This document shows positions 34,801-43,101 of a stretch of DNA of 64,000 bases, piece by piece. Position 1 is the first letter of the stretch; the number at the start of each line of letters is the position of its first letter. This stretch comes from a virus. The stretch covers positions 40,817-104,816 of IMG/VR virus record IMGVR_UViG_3300013772_000002; one strand, written 5' to 3'. Position numbers and translations under genes: made by a program. The notes beneath the pieces are model-generated. The model saw only the letters and a list, made by a program, of their open reading frames with translations. It made no database searches and had not been told where the DNA came from.

Positions 34801-36025
34801 CATCGCTGACACCCTCGCTACCCTCTCCCGATACGCCAACGCGACCGGAAATCCTGCGAGGCATCGGACACCCGGCGGCGCCGACGCGCGCCTAGCCGCC
34901 AACGCGCGCGAGAACGCCAACGCGCGCCTAGAGGAACAGCCTGTTCGTCGCGCTAACCCGCACGTCGCCGCACCGCCCGACGTAGGGCGTGGTGACGATC
35001 CAACTGGGGAGATCACCGAGGGCGTTCCTCCAACGAATGCCCCTTCCCCAGGCGGGTCGCCACCAATGGACGCGACACCAACATTGGCCGCCGATCCGCC
35101 CGCCGCGACTCCCAATCGCGCGCGGGAGTGGGCAGACTCGATGCTTTCCGGCAAGGGGCGGCGCGTTACGGTCCCACAACACGTGCGTCAGGCTGCCAAC
35201 GATCTGGGCGTCCCGTACGATCCGAACTTGACTGCACGAGAGTTTGCGAAACTCATTCGTGACGGCGAAGGTGGTGCGGTGACGTCGGGCGCAACGCCAA
35301 CACTGACCACCACCCCGCCACCTTCGCCTCTCGCCGCGCCGTCATCTACCGCCGACAGTGGATCGACCGTCCAGGGAAAACGCGCACGAGATATTGCGAC
35401 CGGAGTAGTCCCTGTTCCCACTCCACCCGTCATCAGTGGCGCGAACTTGACTGGCAGGGATGCAAGGGATGCATACGGCCAAAGCCAGGAAGTCGCCACT
35501 CACAAGAAACTTGGTACCTATGTCCTTCACCCCCACGAGGACGGCTATCGGATCAGTCGAGATGATGGCAGTGAGCCGATGAGTCTCAAAGCCATCAAGG
35601 GGCACGACGTCTTCCCGACCAAGGAAGAAGCACTCGATCACTTCCAGTCAGCCAAGGGACACATCCCCGGTTACAATCTCTCGCATTCTTACTTCGGCGA
35701 TACCGCTGCACCGGAGGACGATGAAGAGCCTACATCACCACCGCCTGCTCCCGCCACACCACCGCCCCCGCCATCTGCACCGACACCTACCCAAGAGCCG
35801 ACCATTCCGCCTCCCGCGCCACCATCCAGTTTCGACTATAGCGACGTTAACGTTCCACGACGCTCGTTGCGCGCCGGTACTCCGATTACAACGTCATCGA
35901 CCCCGGAACCACCTGAATCAAAAGCCCCGAAAGTAGTAAAGCCAAAGAGCTACAGTGTTGCAGATTTGCTCGCCGCTAAGAGCATGACCCCGATGCTCAC
36001 CTACGACCGTATGCCTCACGCATAG
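31808..36025 (+). CDS. large virion-region protein, 1405 residues, repeat-bearing
   Basis: ATG 31808 follows GAGG by six bases. The first 480 residues are helical, charged and soluble, with His-rich patches (HREHARTRMYNEP, ARHHLTGGERRDG). A middle part (about 540-800) contains HFDDHVGRAAGNAIADHLYDE and basic helices. The C-terminal 550 residues are low-complexity with short repeats: LRDPRAMTRAG / VRDPRAMTRQG at about 895-925, and two ANAR-x-EEQPVRRA / NARPEAQPVRRA units around 975-1045, separated by Thr/Pro-rich linkers. A small domain near 1220-1300 (YVLHPHEDGYRISRDDG, GHDVFPTKEEALDHF) looks folded. No enzyme signature was found. Most likely an internal head protein or a substrate-binding companion of the 3637-residue protein; this is inference from position. 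Confidence 0.6.
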   Translation: MVTKRSPVDDLGKNPDTSPDYSAYGRWGKQLTDEPFQISRHGKGGVPHFDPDNNVSYDKPAQGHKPKPIVDPAGKTVKLGNDQHGFLQVFQQAALKTGVTVPTHVLVLMSDAANAAAKTSVDDLRAHMERGTKGAHREHARTRMYNEPFLAALKVGEQHLQGQDLRKLMTRAAGGFRDGASHSLSDGTESPIPLPLASVARHHLTGGERRDGLDVKDILDERDKPFHDGLKKYQKASEAAAKNPASTAHMQAAAAHRSSLGELGKHHTDHLNQLRQRTKDEDAKRPAAEKEQRSREVAGQWDQEADANLQPMSDQELASLKEVVQRLVADPSQFAEVNALPNAAQGGKAHDSGRASIVRALEEAVKSESARPPDQRTPAETLIARTLVRAMAPRANAHISRAEKTGEAKNYHVLAHRDIHTDRHAIARAIVESAHNTPDQSICAIMHLDAYRVARYITASLPGPDDMLRHLTEQGRVKPKPPDAKDPKLMPGGKKPGASGDPKTAGAGVPPLILKANNVPFLKASGWEGADQWSRSRPRSGGGKPTLYRDQRPANLGAVQVDASNSTPVRNALGRGFDDDQAMRDARDTFNTMRDKHLSQPLSARDDSHIPEMVAHGTDLLHGPMAPMRRQMNKIGGPELVHRFLTHYGAHPRDSYDETMPHKHFDDHVGRAAGNAIADHLYDEEYGKARQGAEDDYTARRDSHKISPDTQKEIDDVHRRYSNPGSSTDWTRKVRLHEKEAHINNIIRNQSATEPGVNETGGQKFLRELRDSTRGQMDVMTRSARNPATAIFGDLGGRAMDAVQRGIDLRRAHKTALDAVKKRMNGLYSRAEAEQSAPAFTPTAPSGGGPVGGKTSNYSRTGPMVPTTRRYGGQKRAEPVVEQPPARILRDPRAMTRAGMNGSNAPTLSPERVVRDPRAMTRQGESDTPSIASNGATPMVPAARAHVESPTESVTNVDPAKTQMRSLDDGTNARPEAQPVRRALPVGGGGHGGSDGRFIADTLATLSRYANATGNPARHRTPGGADARLAANARENANARLEEQPVRRANPHVAAPPDVGRGDDPTGEITEGVPPTNAPSPGGSPPMDATPTLAADPPAATPNRAREWADSMLSGKGRRVTVPQHVRQAANDLGVPYDPNLTAREFAKLIRDGEGGAVTSGATPTLTTTPPPSPLAAPSSTADSGSTVQGKRARDIATGVVPVPTPPVISGANLTGRDARDAYGQSQEVATHKKLGTYVLHPHEDGYRISRDDGSEPMSLKAIKGHDVFPTKEEALDHFQSAKGHIPGYNLSHSYFGDTAAPEDDEEPTSPPPAPATPPPPPSAPTPTQEPTIPPPAPPSSFDYSDVNVPRRSLRAGTPITTSSTPEPPESKAPKVVKPKSYSVADLLAAKSMTPMLTYDRMPHA

Positions 36026-36035
36026 GAGAAGACCC

Positions 36036-39000
36036 ATGGCGATGTCGCCGCTCGAACACTACTTGCACGAACGCGACCTCAAGCGCGGCGAACGGTCGCT
36101 TCTCCGCATGGAGTCATACGATCGCGGCACTTCGCTTATCAAGGCAGCGGAACCACAGCCCGACGATGAGGATCGCGCGCGCCAGACGAACATGCGTGCG
36201 GACTTCGCGGCGAAAATGTATCACCGCCTGCGCAATAGTCGTGTTCCCGAGGAGGAGATCGTCACTCAGATCGCCGCCAAGATCGGCGTCCGTCCCGAGC
36301 GCGTCGATGCCTATGTCAAGCATGGCCGCCAGCGCGACGTTCAGCGTGCCGAGTCACAGAGCGCCGACCTACGCACTTCGACAACTAAGATCGCCGGTGG
36401 TCAGCGTGCCGATGCGCGGAGCGCGGCGAATGCCCAACTCGCCCCGATGTCTGTTATGGAAGCCAAGCAGATGAAGATGCTGATGGCGAAGGACGACAGG
36501 GGAGAGGCAACTGACGAGGAGATTGAAGACCTCAATGGCCTGATGCATATCAAGGCAGGTCGCAACTCGAAGGACGCACAGGCATATCGCGCCAAAAATG
36601 GCGAACCCGACGCCGCCGTCACACAACCGGAAAAGCCGAAACCACAAGCTGTCGTGCCCGCCGATCCCAATGCTCCCGAAGACGCCGCTTCCTCTGAGGC
36701 ATCCGCGTCCGCCCCCGCCAGCAGCCAGGCTGCCGCGCCACCGCCCGCCGAGTCTGCACCGCCAACCGAAGAGGAGATGGCGCCGTCGGCAGGCAGCGCC
36801 GATCCGAATGGCCCCCAGGAGGAGGAAGCGCCTCAGGGCGGGGGAGACTCGCAACTCAACCTCGACGCGATGATGGCCGATGAGGGCGAGGAGGAGAAGC
36901 CGAAACCGAAACGCAAGAAGAAGGTCAAGAACCCGAACGAAGTGCCCGAAGGCGCGGTCGAGGTTCCCGAGGAGCCCCAAGCCGCTCCCCAGCCCGAAGA
37001 AGCGCCCGCGCCCGAGGAGGCAGGTCCTTCGGAATCAGAAACGCCACCGGACGATCAAGCAAATCCCATGATGGCCGACGAGCCCGAACAGGTCGCGCCG
37101 CCACAGCAGCAAGAGGCAGCCGCGCCGAAACCAAAGCGCGTCCGTCGTCAACGAGCCGCCGCGCCTCAAGAAGGGATGGAAGAAGGACCGAAAGCCGCGC
37201 ATGGTGGTCCGGTAACCGAAACCGGGGAAGTGATGGGGGGCGGCGGTACCCAGCGTAAGCAGGGCCTTGGTGTCGATACCGTCCGTGGACCGAACGGTGG
37301 CTTCTATCAGGTGACGCAGAACGGCAACTATCGCCGCATCAGCCAGCGCGAGTACTCCGAACGACAGGGCAAGGGAAACCAGCCCCGCCACGCAAGCAAA
37401 CTCGGTCCCGAGGACGATCGCAACGGTCCTATGGACGCCTATCATCGCTGGAACGAGATGGAGGGAATGGGGCACAAGCCCTTCCATAGCTCCAACGTCA
37501 CCGCGACGACGCATCACAAGACGGGCGAATCGATCGACGAACTTTCCGGTCCCGAGGCGATGCATGGAACCGATGCCGCGCGCGAAGAGTACCAGGAACA
37601 CATGTCCCAACAGGCAGAGGAGCGCAAGGCCAGTCGCGAAGCCGACCATTCCCTGACAAACCACGCACACAAATATGAGCGTCCCGAGACGCCGGGCGGT
37701 CATTTCCAAGGGAAGAAAAACCTCACCACCGATGACGTGCGCGCCCATATCCGCGCCCTCTCCGAATTCACGGGGCTCGGCGGCAAGGCGGGTCACCGGA
37801 TGAGCTGGGTCGTCGAGCCCGAATATCACACCATCTACCGTGACGGTAAGAAGTACCGCGTTCGTAAGAATGAGGGCGGTGGCCGGGCGATCGACTTCGA
37901 TGTCAAGGAGAACGAGGACGGCTCGATGACGGTGCAGGGCAAACTGCTCAGTTACGCGCCGACACACAAGAAACTCTCCGCCAAGCAGATCGCCTACTTG
38001 ATTGCTACCGGACAGATTCATCCTGCTAATAACAAGCATAACCCCGAGTCCGTCAAGGACTTCGGTCAGGAAGTGACTCTCTCCGCCGAAGACCTCAAGA
38101 ACGGCAATATGTTGCAACTCAACAACCTGATGTCACACTGCGCTGAGACATCACACAACATGCGTGGCGCGCGCGTCAATCGCCGAATGCACGATCTTTA
38201 CGAAGCGCACGGCGCCGGTCACCACAACTGGAGGTATGACCAGATGTTCAATACCGCGGGTCGTGGTGGCACCGGGGCGCATGCCCAAGGACGCGCGGGC
38301 GGCGGATCGTACGAAGCGCACGGCGGTAAAGAGCAGCCTCTCGCCGCGTCGATGACCAGTCTACGCGAAAGCCAGATGGCCACCTATCTCGGTCCTGACT
38401 GGCGCGCGAAGCTGGCAACGGCGGTCGCGCTACGTAAGGCGGGCGTTCCCATTGAGGCGACCGAGGTAGATGGCGAGCGTTATCTGCATACGCCTGTCCT
38501 CGTTTCGCTTACGAAAGCGGATACGATGATGTCGCAACAGGCAATGATGCGCGCCGCGTATGCGATGATCGCCGCCTCGGGTGGTTCACAGCCACCTCGA
38601 ATCGCCGGAGACCCACTTGGCACGGTCGAGCGCCTGCCGCCCCCACCTGCCACCCATACGCCGACACGCCAGCCGCGCGAGGCAGCCGCGCCCAGCATGC
38701 GTCCGCCACGGACACCTAGCAAGTTCTTTGAGACCGTCAATGGTGGTCCGGCGAGCTGGCGACCCGCGATCGGAACGTACGACGGGCGTGGCAATCGCCA
38801 AGGTCTTGCTTCGGCAGTACTCGCTGCTCTCAAGGGAGGCAATCCCGATGGTGACTGGGAGTCAACTGTCTCTTCGCATACTTGGCGATACGGTCCCATT
38901 CGCATGGATAAGGTTCATGCCGTAGGGGTGAAGGAGCGAAGCTTCAGTCCTGAGAAGGCTGACATGTACCGCCAAAACTATCTCGATGGCATTGCGCTAC

Positions 39001-39179
39001 CGCCGATTGTCTGCATCGCGCATGGCGCGTCCAATCATATTCTGGATGGTCGTCATCGGTATGTTGGGGCCTTCGATGCGGGCATGCGCTCACTTTTCGG
39101 TTTCATTGGCACCCCCAAGCGCAATGCCGCGGGTTACCAAACTTCGGACGGTCCGACGGCGACTCGTCAGAATGGCTGA
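36036..39179 (+). CDS. large virion-region protein with C-terminal ParB-like domain, 1047 residues
   Basis: ATG 36036 follows GGAG. Residues 1-200 are helical. Residues 200-390 are strongly acidic and Pro/Ala-rich with a basic island KPKPKRKKKVKNP. A folded central region (about 600-780) contains VVEPEYHTIYRDGKKYRVRK and VKENEDGSMTVQGKLLSYAPTHK. The C-terminal 60 residues read as a ParB/sulfiredoxin-like core: YRQNYLDGIALPPIVCI, then NHILDGRHRYVGAFDAG near 1000-1017, which has the DGxHR nucleotide-binding motif. ParB-like domains are frequent in phage polyvalent proteins as nuclease or NTPase units. Its stop overlaps the next start. The overall role is unknown. Confidence 0.65.
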   Translation: MAMSPLEHYLHERDLKRGERSLLRMESYDRGTSLIKAAEPQPDDEDRARQTNMRADFAAKMYHRLRNSRVPEEEIVTQIAAKIGVRPERVDAYVKHGRQRDVQRAESQSADLRTSTTKIAGGQRADARSAANAQLAPMSVMEAKQMKMLMAKDDRGEATDEEIEDLNGLMHIKAGRNSKDAQAYRAKNGEPDAAVTQPEKPKPQAVVPADPNAPEDAASSEASASAPASSQAAAPPPAESAPPTEEEMAPSAGSADPNGPQEEEAPQGGGDSQLNLDAMMADEGEEEKPKPKRKKKVKNPNEVPEGAVEVPEEPQAAPQPEEAPAPEEAGPSESETPPDDQANPMMADEPEQVAPPQQQEAAAPKPKRVRRQRAAAPQEGMEEGPKAAHGGPVTETGEVMGGGGTQRKQGLGVDTVRGPNGGFYQVTQNGNYRRISQREYSERQGKGNQPRHASKLGPEDDRNGPMDAYHRWNEMEGMGHKPFHSSNVTATTHHKTGESIDELSGPEAMHGTDAAREEYQEHMSQQAEERKASREADHSLTNHAHKYERPETPGGHFQGKKNLTTDDVRAHIRALSEFTGLGGKAGHRMSWVVEPEYHTIYRDGKKYRVRKNEGGGRAIDFDVKENEDGSMTVQGKLLSYAPTHKKLSAKQIAYLIATGQIHPANNKHNPESVKDFGQEVTLSAEDLKNGNMLQLNNLMSHCAETSHNMRGARVNRRMHDLYEAHGAGHHNWRYDQMFNTAGRGGTGAHAQGRAGGGSYEAHGGKEQPLAASMTSLRESQMATYLGPDWRAKLATAVALRKAGVPIEATEVDGERYLHTPVLVSLTKADTMMSQQAMMRAAYAMIAASGGSQPPRIAGDPLGTVERLPPPPATHTPTRQPREAAAPSMRPPRTPSKFFETVNGGPASWRPAIGTYDGRGNRQGLASAVLAALKGGNPDGDWESTVSSHTWRYGPIRMDKVHAVGVKERSFSPEKADMYRQNYLDGIALPPIVCIAHGASNHILDGRHRYVGAFDAGMRSLFGFIGTPKRNAAGYQTSDGPTATRQNG

Positions 39180-39459
39180 ACGACGCCGCGGTGCGCTCTG
39201 CCCCCACTGTGGGGGCGAGACGTACCTGCTTGAGGCGAAAGAGAACCCCGGCGCCTATCAGTATATCGGTAAGGGCGTACGCTACCACCCGGAGGACGGA
39301 AGCACACGCTGGAACTGTCCGAAGTGTGGCGCCGAGCACCGACATACACATGAAGTCACCTTGACGAAAGGGGGTGGTACTAGCACCCGCTCACGTCTCT
39401 CAACATTGCCACCACCGATTCCTGTTTTGCCGCTTTCGAAGCGGATCGCACCTAAGTAA
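39172..39459 (+). CDS. zinc-ribbon protein, 95 residues
   Basis: ATG 39172 overlaps the preceding gene's stop (ATGGCTGA). Two CxxC pairs, CPHCGG near residue 11 and CPKCGAEHRH near residue 47, form a zinc ribbon. The second half is Ser/Thr/Pro-rich and probably unstructured. It could bind nucleic acid or stabilise a virion protein; no partner is evident. Confidence 0.65.
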   Translation: MAERRRGALCPHCGGETYLLEAKENPGAYQYIGKGVRYHPEDGSTRWNCPKCGAEHRHTHEVTLTKGGGTSTRSRLSTLPPPIPVLPLSKRIAPK

Positions 39460-39488
39460 TTGCGGGTATTACCCCGCGGAGGTTCCCC

Positions 39489-39590
39489 GTGCTCCAGACA
39501 CTCGCTGCCATCGATGCCAGTAGCCCGCTCGTTATCGTCGTTCTCGTGCTCCTAGCAATCGCACTCCTGATCTTCATCATCCGCCGCTGA
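39489..39590 (+). CDS. 33-residue single-membrane-span peptide
   Basis: GTG 39489 lies seven bases after CGGAGG. The 33-residue product is LQTLAAIDASSP followed by one strongly hydrophobic span (LVIVVLVLLAIALLIFII) and a terminal RR. Codon order, a good ribosome site, and a stop 21 bases before the next gene support a real gene. Candidate roles are a small holin-like or virion membrane peptide. A second peptide of the same length and design is at 43614-43715. Confidence 0.55.
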   Translation: MLQTLAAIDASSPLVIVVLVLLAIALLIFIIRR

Positions 39591-39611
39591 TCGCGCTAAG
39601 GAGAGAATCCT

Positions 39612-41057
39612 ATGACTGCCACCGCCTTCGCGCGTTTTCGGATGCGCGACACCGAGTTTTCCCGCAATGTCGCCGCCCAGTCGGTCGTCGGCTGCCGCGT
39701 CGAACTCGATGACGTCCCCGGGGCGGTGACGGTCAGCTATGCGCTCGTTCAAGAAGATTCACAGACGACGATCGCGACCAAGATTGTTGTGCCAACCGAG
39801 AAGCGTTTCGATGTTGGCATCGACCTGACCCGTGATTGCTTTGATCCCCTCTATCTTGGTCGTGCCGGACATCCTGACGTCAATGTTTATCAGGGTCGGT
39901 ACGGTCTTTATCACTGCGTCCTAACCCTGATGGATGGCATGAGCATGCCGATCGCCGTCGTCACGACGCCAAGTTTTGCGATTATGCCAGTCACGGTCAA
40001 AGAACTCAGAGGGGGATATGCGTATGGTTTGTCCGGACTTGCCTCCGATGTGATTGCCCCGGTCAAACAGCCAGTCAATATTACGGGCGTCACCATTGAG
40101 ACAATTTCTCCGACGATGTACAAGGCAAATTACACCCTTCGATGGAATGTTGGCGACGCGACACTGACGCTCGTGCCGAAGGTCCGCGTCCCGGGATTTC
40201 CGCCCCCGTCGGTCGCGATCGACCCCAATAGTGCCGGAACCGCCATCATGCATGTGAGTCCGCTCGGTGGCGACTACGCCACGATCGTTTATGACGGCTG
40301 GGACTTGCCGAATACCGATGCCGAGGACGTGATGGAGTTCGATAATGCTCGCATCAAGGACGAGGTCTGGCGTAAGCATATCTTCGACGCGATCCGCTAT
40401 GTTGAAAGCAAACTCTTTTGTTACGTCGAGCCTGTCCGCATCGCAACTGATGCCGATCTTGACCCAAGAGCAGTCGACAACGATCGGATGCCAGTTGGTT
40501 ACGAGAGGCCACCATCGCAAAACAACTGGCTCACCGTTCCCCTCCCCGTCCGCCCCTTGCTCGTCGTCAATCAGTTAATTGGCAAAATGAACGATGGCAA
40601 GGTACTCGATATTCCGCCGGAGTGGCGCAAAGTAGGCCGCCAGAACGGGCGCGTCTCACTCGTACCAAGCGCGGGTTCTCCGATTAACTGGTTGCTCTAT
40701 GGTCCACAATTCATCGGCTTCCTTTGGTACGGCTTTCCCAATATCCCCGACTTCTGGCATTATGCCGCGATCGCCGGTATCCCTGATTTCGACGGCGAAA
40801 TCTATTCTGACGTGCGCGAGTTGATCGCCAAACGAGCGATGGTCAACATCTTGCAGGTAATGGGACGAGCGTTGGCAGGTGGACGAAGTTCGGAAAGTTA
40901 TTCAAAAGACGGTATAAATACTTCATCTAGTTACACAAGTGGATCGGGTTCTCCAATGTATGGCGCCGAGATCGCCGAGTACAGTAAGCAGGTCGAGGAC
41001 GGTCTGAAACGAGCGCGCCAGCGGGTCCTTGGTATTATCAGTACTACCTTTTCCTGA
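39612..41057 (+). CDS. putative head-tail connector (neck) protein, 481 residues
   Basis: ATG 39612 follows AAGGAGAG. The N-terminal 250 residues are beta-rich with a repeated sandwich pattern (VTVSYALVQEDSQTTIATKIVV; YKANYTLRWNVGDATLTLVPK); the C-terminal 230 residues are mixed, with Trp/Tyr/Pro clusters (FLWYGFPNIPDFWHYAAIAG) and a helical end (GAEIAEYSKQVEDGLKRARQ). The Ser-rich segment before that helix uses AT-rich codons unlike the rest of the gene. Size and place between accessory head proteins and capsid genes suggest a neck or adaptor protein. A hairpin terminator follows. Confidence 0.5.
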   Translation: MTATAFARFRMRDTEFSRNVAAQSVVGCRVELDDVPGAVTVSYALVQEDSQTTIATKIVVPTEKRFDVGIDLTRDCFDPLYLGRAGHPDVNVYQGRYGLYHCVLTLMDGMSMPIAVVTTPSFAIMPVTVKELRGGYAYGLSGLASDVIAPVKQPVNITGVTIETISPTMYKANYTLRWNVGDATLTLVPKVRVPGFPPPSVAIDPNSAGTAIMHVSPLGGDYATIVYDGWDLPNTDAEDVMEFDNARIKDEVWRKHIFDAIRYVESKLFCYVEPVRIATDADLDPRAVDNDRMPVGYERPPSQNNWLTVPLPVRPLLVVNQLIGKMNDGKVLDIPPEWRKVGRQNGRVSLVPSAGSPINWLLYGPQFIGFLWYGFPNIPDFWHYAAIAGIPDFDGEIYSDVRELIAKRAMVNILQVMGRALAGGRSSESYSKDGINTSSSYTSGSGSPMYGAEIAEYSKQVEDGLKRARQRVLGIISTTFS

Positions 41058-41060
41058 TCC

Positions 41061-41089
41061 TTGACGAGACAAGAGAAACATGAGATAGT
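41061..41089 (+). promoter_or_regulatory. putative promoter of the methyltransferase gene
   Basis: TTGACG (41061-41066) and GATAGT (41084-41089) are separated by 17 bases, 45 bases upstream of the methyltransferase start. The same arrangement with the same -10 hexamer recurs upstream of recA. Confidence 0.6.
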
Positions 41090-41120
41090 GACGGTGGCGA
41101 TTGAGCCACCGTCACTTATG
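41087..41120 (+). terminator. hairpin terminator overlapping the promoter
   Basis: AGTGACGGTGGC (41087-41098) pairs perfectly with GCCACCGTCACT (41105-41116) around a GATTGA loop, followed by TATGTTT. The left arm begins within the -10 box, so transcripts starting here would lack it; the hairpin can therefore end transcription coming from the neck gene while the same DNA starts a new message. The T-tract is only moderate. Confidence 0.6.
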
Positions 41121-41133
41121 TTTGGGAGCGATC

Positions 41134-41964
41134 ATGCCCTTAGAACCTGCGGCTCGCGCGACGATTATTACCGGCGACGCGGTACGCACGTTGGCATCGA
41201 TCGACGATGCAACATGTGCCTTGACGCTCTTTAGTCCGCCTTACGATAAGGTCCGTGACTATGAAGACCATCCCACTTACGACAGTAGGACGCTCGGTGA
41301 TGAATTGCTACGTGTGACGATGGACGGCGGTATTTGCGCCGTCGTGATTGGCGACGGTACGGAAAAATTCGCCAAGTCGCTGACTTCATTTCGTCTCGCC
41401 GTCGATTGGTGCGATCGGGTGGGGTGGCGTCTCTTCGAGTGTTGTATCTACCAGCGCGACGGTCGACCCGGCGCTTGGTGGAGCAAACGTTTTCGTGTCG
41501 ACCATGAGTATCTCCTCTTTTTCCTCAAGGGCGCTCGTCCACGTTACTTCGACAAGACGCACCTCACGATTCCAACGAAACACGCCGGGGCCGTCTGGCA
41601 CGGAACGCAGCGCCATACGGACGGCACGCTGACAAAGATTGGCCCGAAGGCGGTCTCCGCGACGAAGTGTCGTGGCACAATCTGGCCTTACGCGACGAGC
41701 AATAGCGAAGGGAACAAGGAGAAAATGCGTCATCCGGCCACCTTCCCCGACAAACTGGCCGACGACGTGATTCGCTGTTTCTCGCGCCCCGGAGACCTCG
41801 TGCTTGACCCGATGTGCGGGAGTGGCACGACATTAGCGATGGCGCTACGGGCAGGACGCTCGGCGATCGGGATCGAAATCGCCGAGGACTATGCGACACT
41901 TGCACGCGAGCGTATTGCACGGGAACAGGGTGGGTCTGTACTTGACAATACACTCGTAGCATGA
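41134..41964 (+). CDS. DNA methyltransferase, beta class (N4-cytosine or N6-adenine)
   Basis: The start is ATG 41134, after GGGAG; the in-frame ATG at 41101 lies within the terminator hairpin. The 276-residue enzyme has the catalytic motif IV SPPY at 34-37 near the N-terminus and the AdoMet-binding motif I DPMCGSGTT at about 225-233, with IGIEIAEDY after it. This circular order is the beta class. SPPY rather than DPPY favours N4-cytosine methylation, but N6-adenine cannot be excluded. No restriction enzyme partner is adjacent, so it probably protects phage DNA or marks it. It has its own promoter and is followed by the recA promoter, which begins inside its last codons. Confidence 0.85.
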   Translation: MPLEPAARATIITGDAVRTLASIDDATCALTLFSPPYDKVRDYEDHPTYDSRTLGDELLRVTMDGGICAVVIGDGTEKFAKSLTSFRLAVDWCDRVGWRLFECCIYQRDGRPGAWWSKRFRVDHEYLLFFLKGARPRYFDKTHLTIPTKHAGAVWHGTQRHTDGTLTKIGPKAVSATKCRGTIWPYATSNSEGNKEKMRHPATFPDKLADDVIRCFSRPGDLVLDPMCGSGTTLAMALRAGRSAIGIEIAEDYATLARERIAREQGGSVLDNTLVA

Positions 41965-41970
41965 GATAGT
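41942..41970 (+). promoter_or_regulatory. putative promoter of recA
   Basis: TTGACA (41942-41947) and GATAGT (41965-41970) are 17 bases apart. The -35 box is inside the methyltransferase coding sequence and the -10 box begins on the base after its stop codon. The flanking bases CATGA-GATAGTG are identical to the promoter at 41061-41089. Confidence 0.65.
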
Positions 41971-41973
41971 GGG

Positions 41974-41999
41974 GGCGATCCATCAGGATCGTCTTTCTC
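41974..41999 (+). terminator. hairpin terminator between methyltransferase and recA
   Basis: GGCGATCC (41974-41981) pairs with GGATCGTC (41986-41993), one pair being G-T, around ATCA, followed by TTTCTC. It starts four bases after the -10 box, repeating the promoter/terminator overlap at 41087. An attenuator function for recA is possible if transcription begins before the left arm. Confidence 0.5.
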
Positions 42000-42018
42000 A
42001 TTTCAAAGGAGTTCACGC

Positions 42019-43101
42019 TTGGCTAAAACCCCAGCACCCACGGCAGCATCGCGCGACGAACAAAAACAAGCCGCACTCGCCATGGCGATCGGTCAGATCG
42101 AAAAAGCGTATGGCAAGGGTTCGGTGATGTATCGCGACAATATCGCGCGCCTTCCGGTCTCGGTGATTTCCACGGGAGCGATCGCTCTCGACCTTGCGCT
42201 TGGCGTCGGCGGTCTGCCGCGCGGACGAATCACGGAGATTTACGGCGCTGAGGGTTCAGGAAAAAGCTCGTTGTGTTTTCATGTGATCGCCGAGGCGCAG
42301 AAAGCGGGCGGTCTCGCTGCTTTTATTGATATGGAGCACGCGGTCGATCCTGTTTTCGCGGCCAAATGTGGTATGGACATGCACAACCTCGTTTTCTTGC
42401 AGCCCGACACGGGAGAGCAAGCGCTAGAGGATGCGGAAACGCTGATTCGCTCGGGAGCGATCGATGTGGTGGTGATCGACTCTGTGGCGGCGCTTGTACC
42501 GAAAGCAGAGATCGATGGCGACATGGGCGACTCCCACATGGGTCTCCAGGCACGCCTGATGTCCCAAGGGCTGCGGAAGATCGCGGCGGCGATTAATCAC
42601 ACAAACACCTGCGTCATCTTCACGAACCAACTCCGGATGAAGATTGGGGTCGTTTGGGGCAATCCCGAGGTTCAGCCAGGCGGTCGGGCACTGAAGTTCT
42701 GGGCAGGCGTCCGCCTCGAAGTCAAGCGAGGCGACTCGATCAAGCGCGGCGATCTTGTCATTGGTCACCGCATGCGGGTAAATGTCGTCAAGAACAAGGT
42801 CGCGCCCCCATTCCGTCATGCAGAATTCGATATTATGTATTACGCCAACGGTATTTCTAAGTCGGGTGGCGTCCTGGATGTTGGTGAAGGGTTGGCCATC
42901 ATCGCGAAGACCGGATCGCACTACGCGTTCGGTGAAGAAAAACTTGGTCACGGGCACGAGGCGGCCAAGGCGTATCTAGATGCCAATCCGGAGACCATGG
43001 CGAAGATCGCTACTGCCATCTATGCGAAGGTAGAACAACACGGTTCCCCCGCACCGGGGATGACTGATACCTTGTTCTCAGAAGAGGAGGAGTTGGGATG
43101 A
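42019..43101 (+). CDS. recA: RecA recombinase
   Basis: The start is TTG 42019 with AAAGGAG eight bases upstream. The 360-residue protein is a full-length bacterial-type RecA: Walker [10 protein letters not shown] at 76-84, the catalytic MEHAVDP, Walker [13 protein letters not shown], the L1 region [18 protein letters not shown], the NQLRMKIGV segment, L2-adjacent [18 protein letters not shown], and the C-terminal [21 protein letters not shown]. The acidic tail (LFSEEEELG) is also typical. It should form filaments on single-stranded DNA and promote recombination or repair of replicating phage DNA. The next gene starts within its last codons (ATGA overlap). Confidence 0.97.
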   Translation: MAKTPAPTAASRDEQKQAALAMAIGQIEKAYGKGSVMYRDNIARLPVSVISTGAIALDLALGVGGLPRGRITEIYGAEGSGKSSLCFHVIAEAQKAGGLAAFIDMEHAVDPVFAAKCGMDMHNLVFLQPDTGEQALEDAETLIRSGAIDVVVIDSVAALVPKAEIDGDMGDSHMGLQARLMSQGLRKIAAAINHTNTCVIFTNQLRMKIGVVWGNPEVQPGGRALKFWAGVRLEVKRGDSIKRGDLVIGHRMRVNVVKNKVAPPFRHAEFDIMYYANGISKSGGVLDVGEGLAIIAKTGSHYAFGEEKLGHGHEAAKAYLDANPETMAKIATAIYAKVEQHGSPAPGMTDTLFSEEEELG

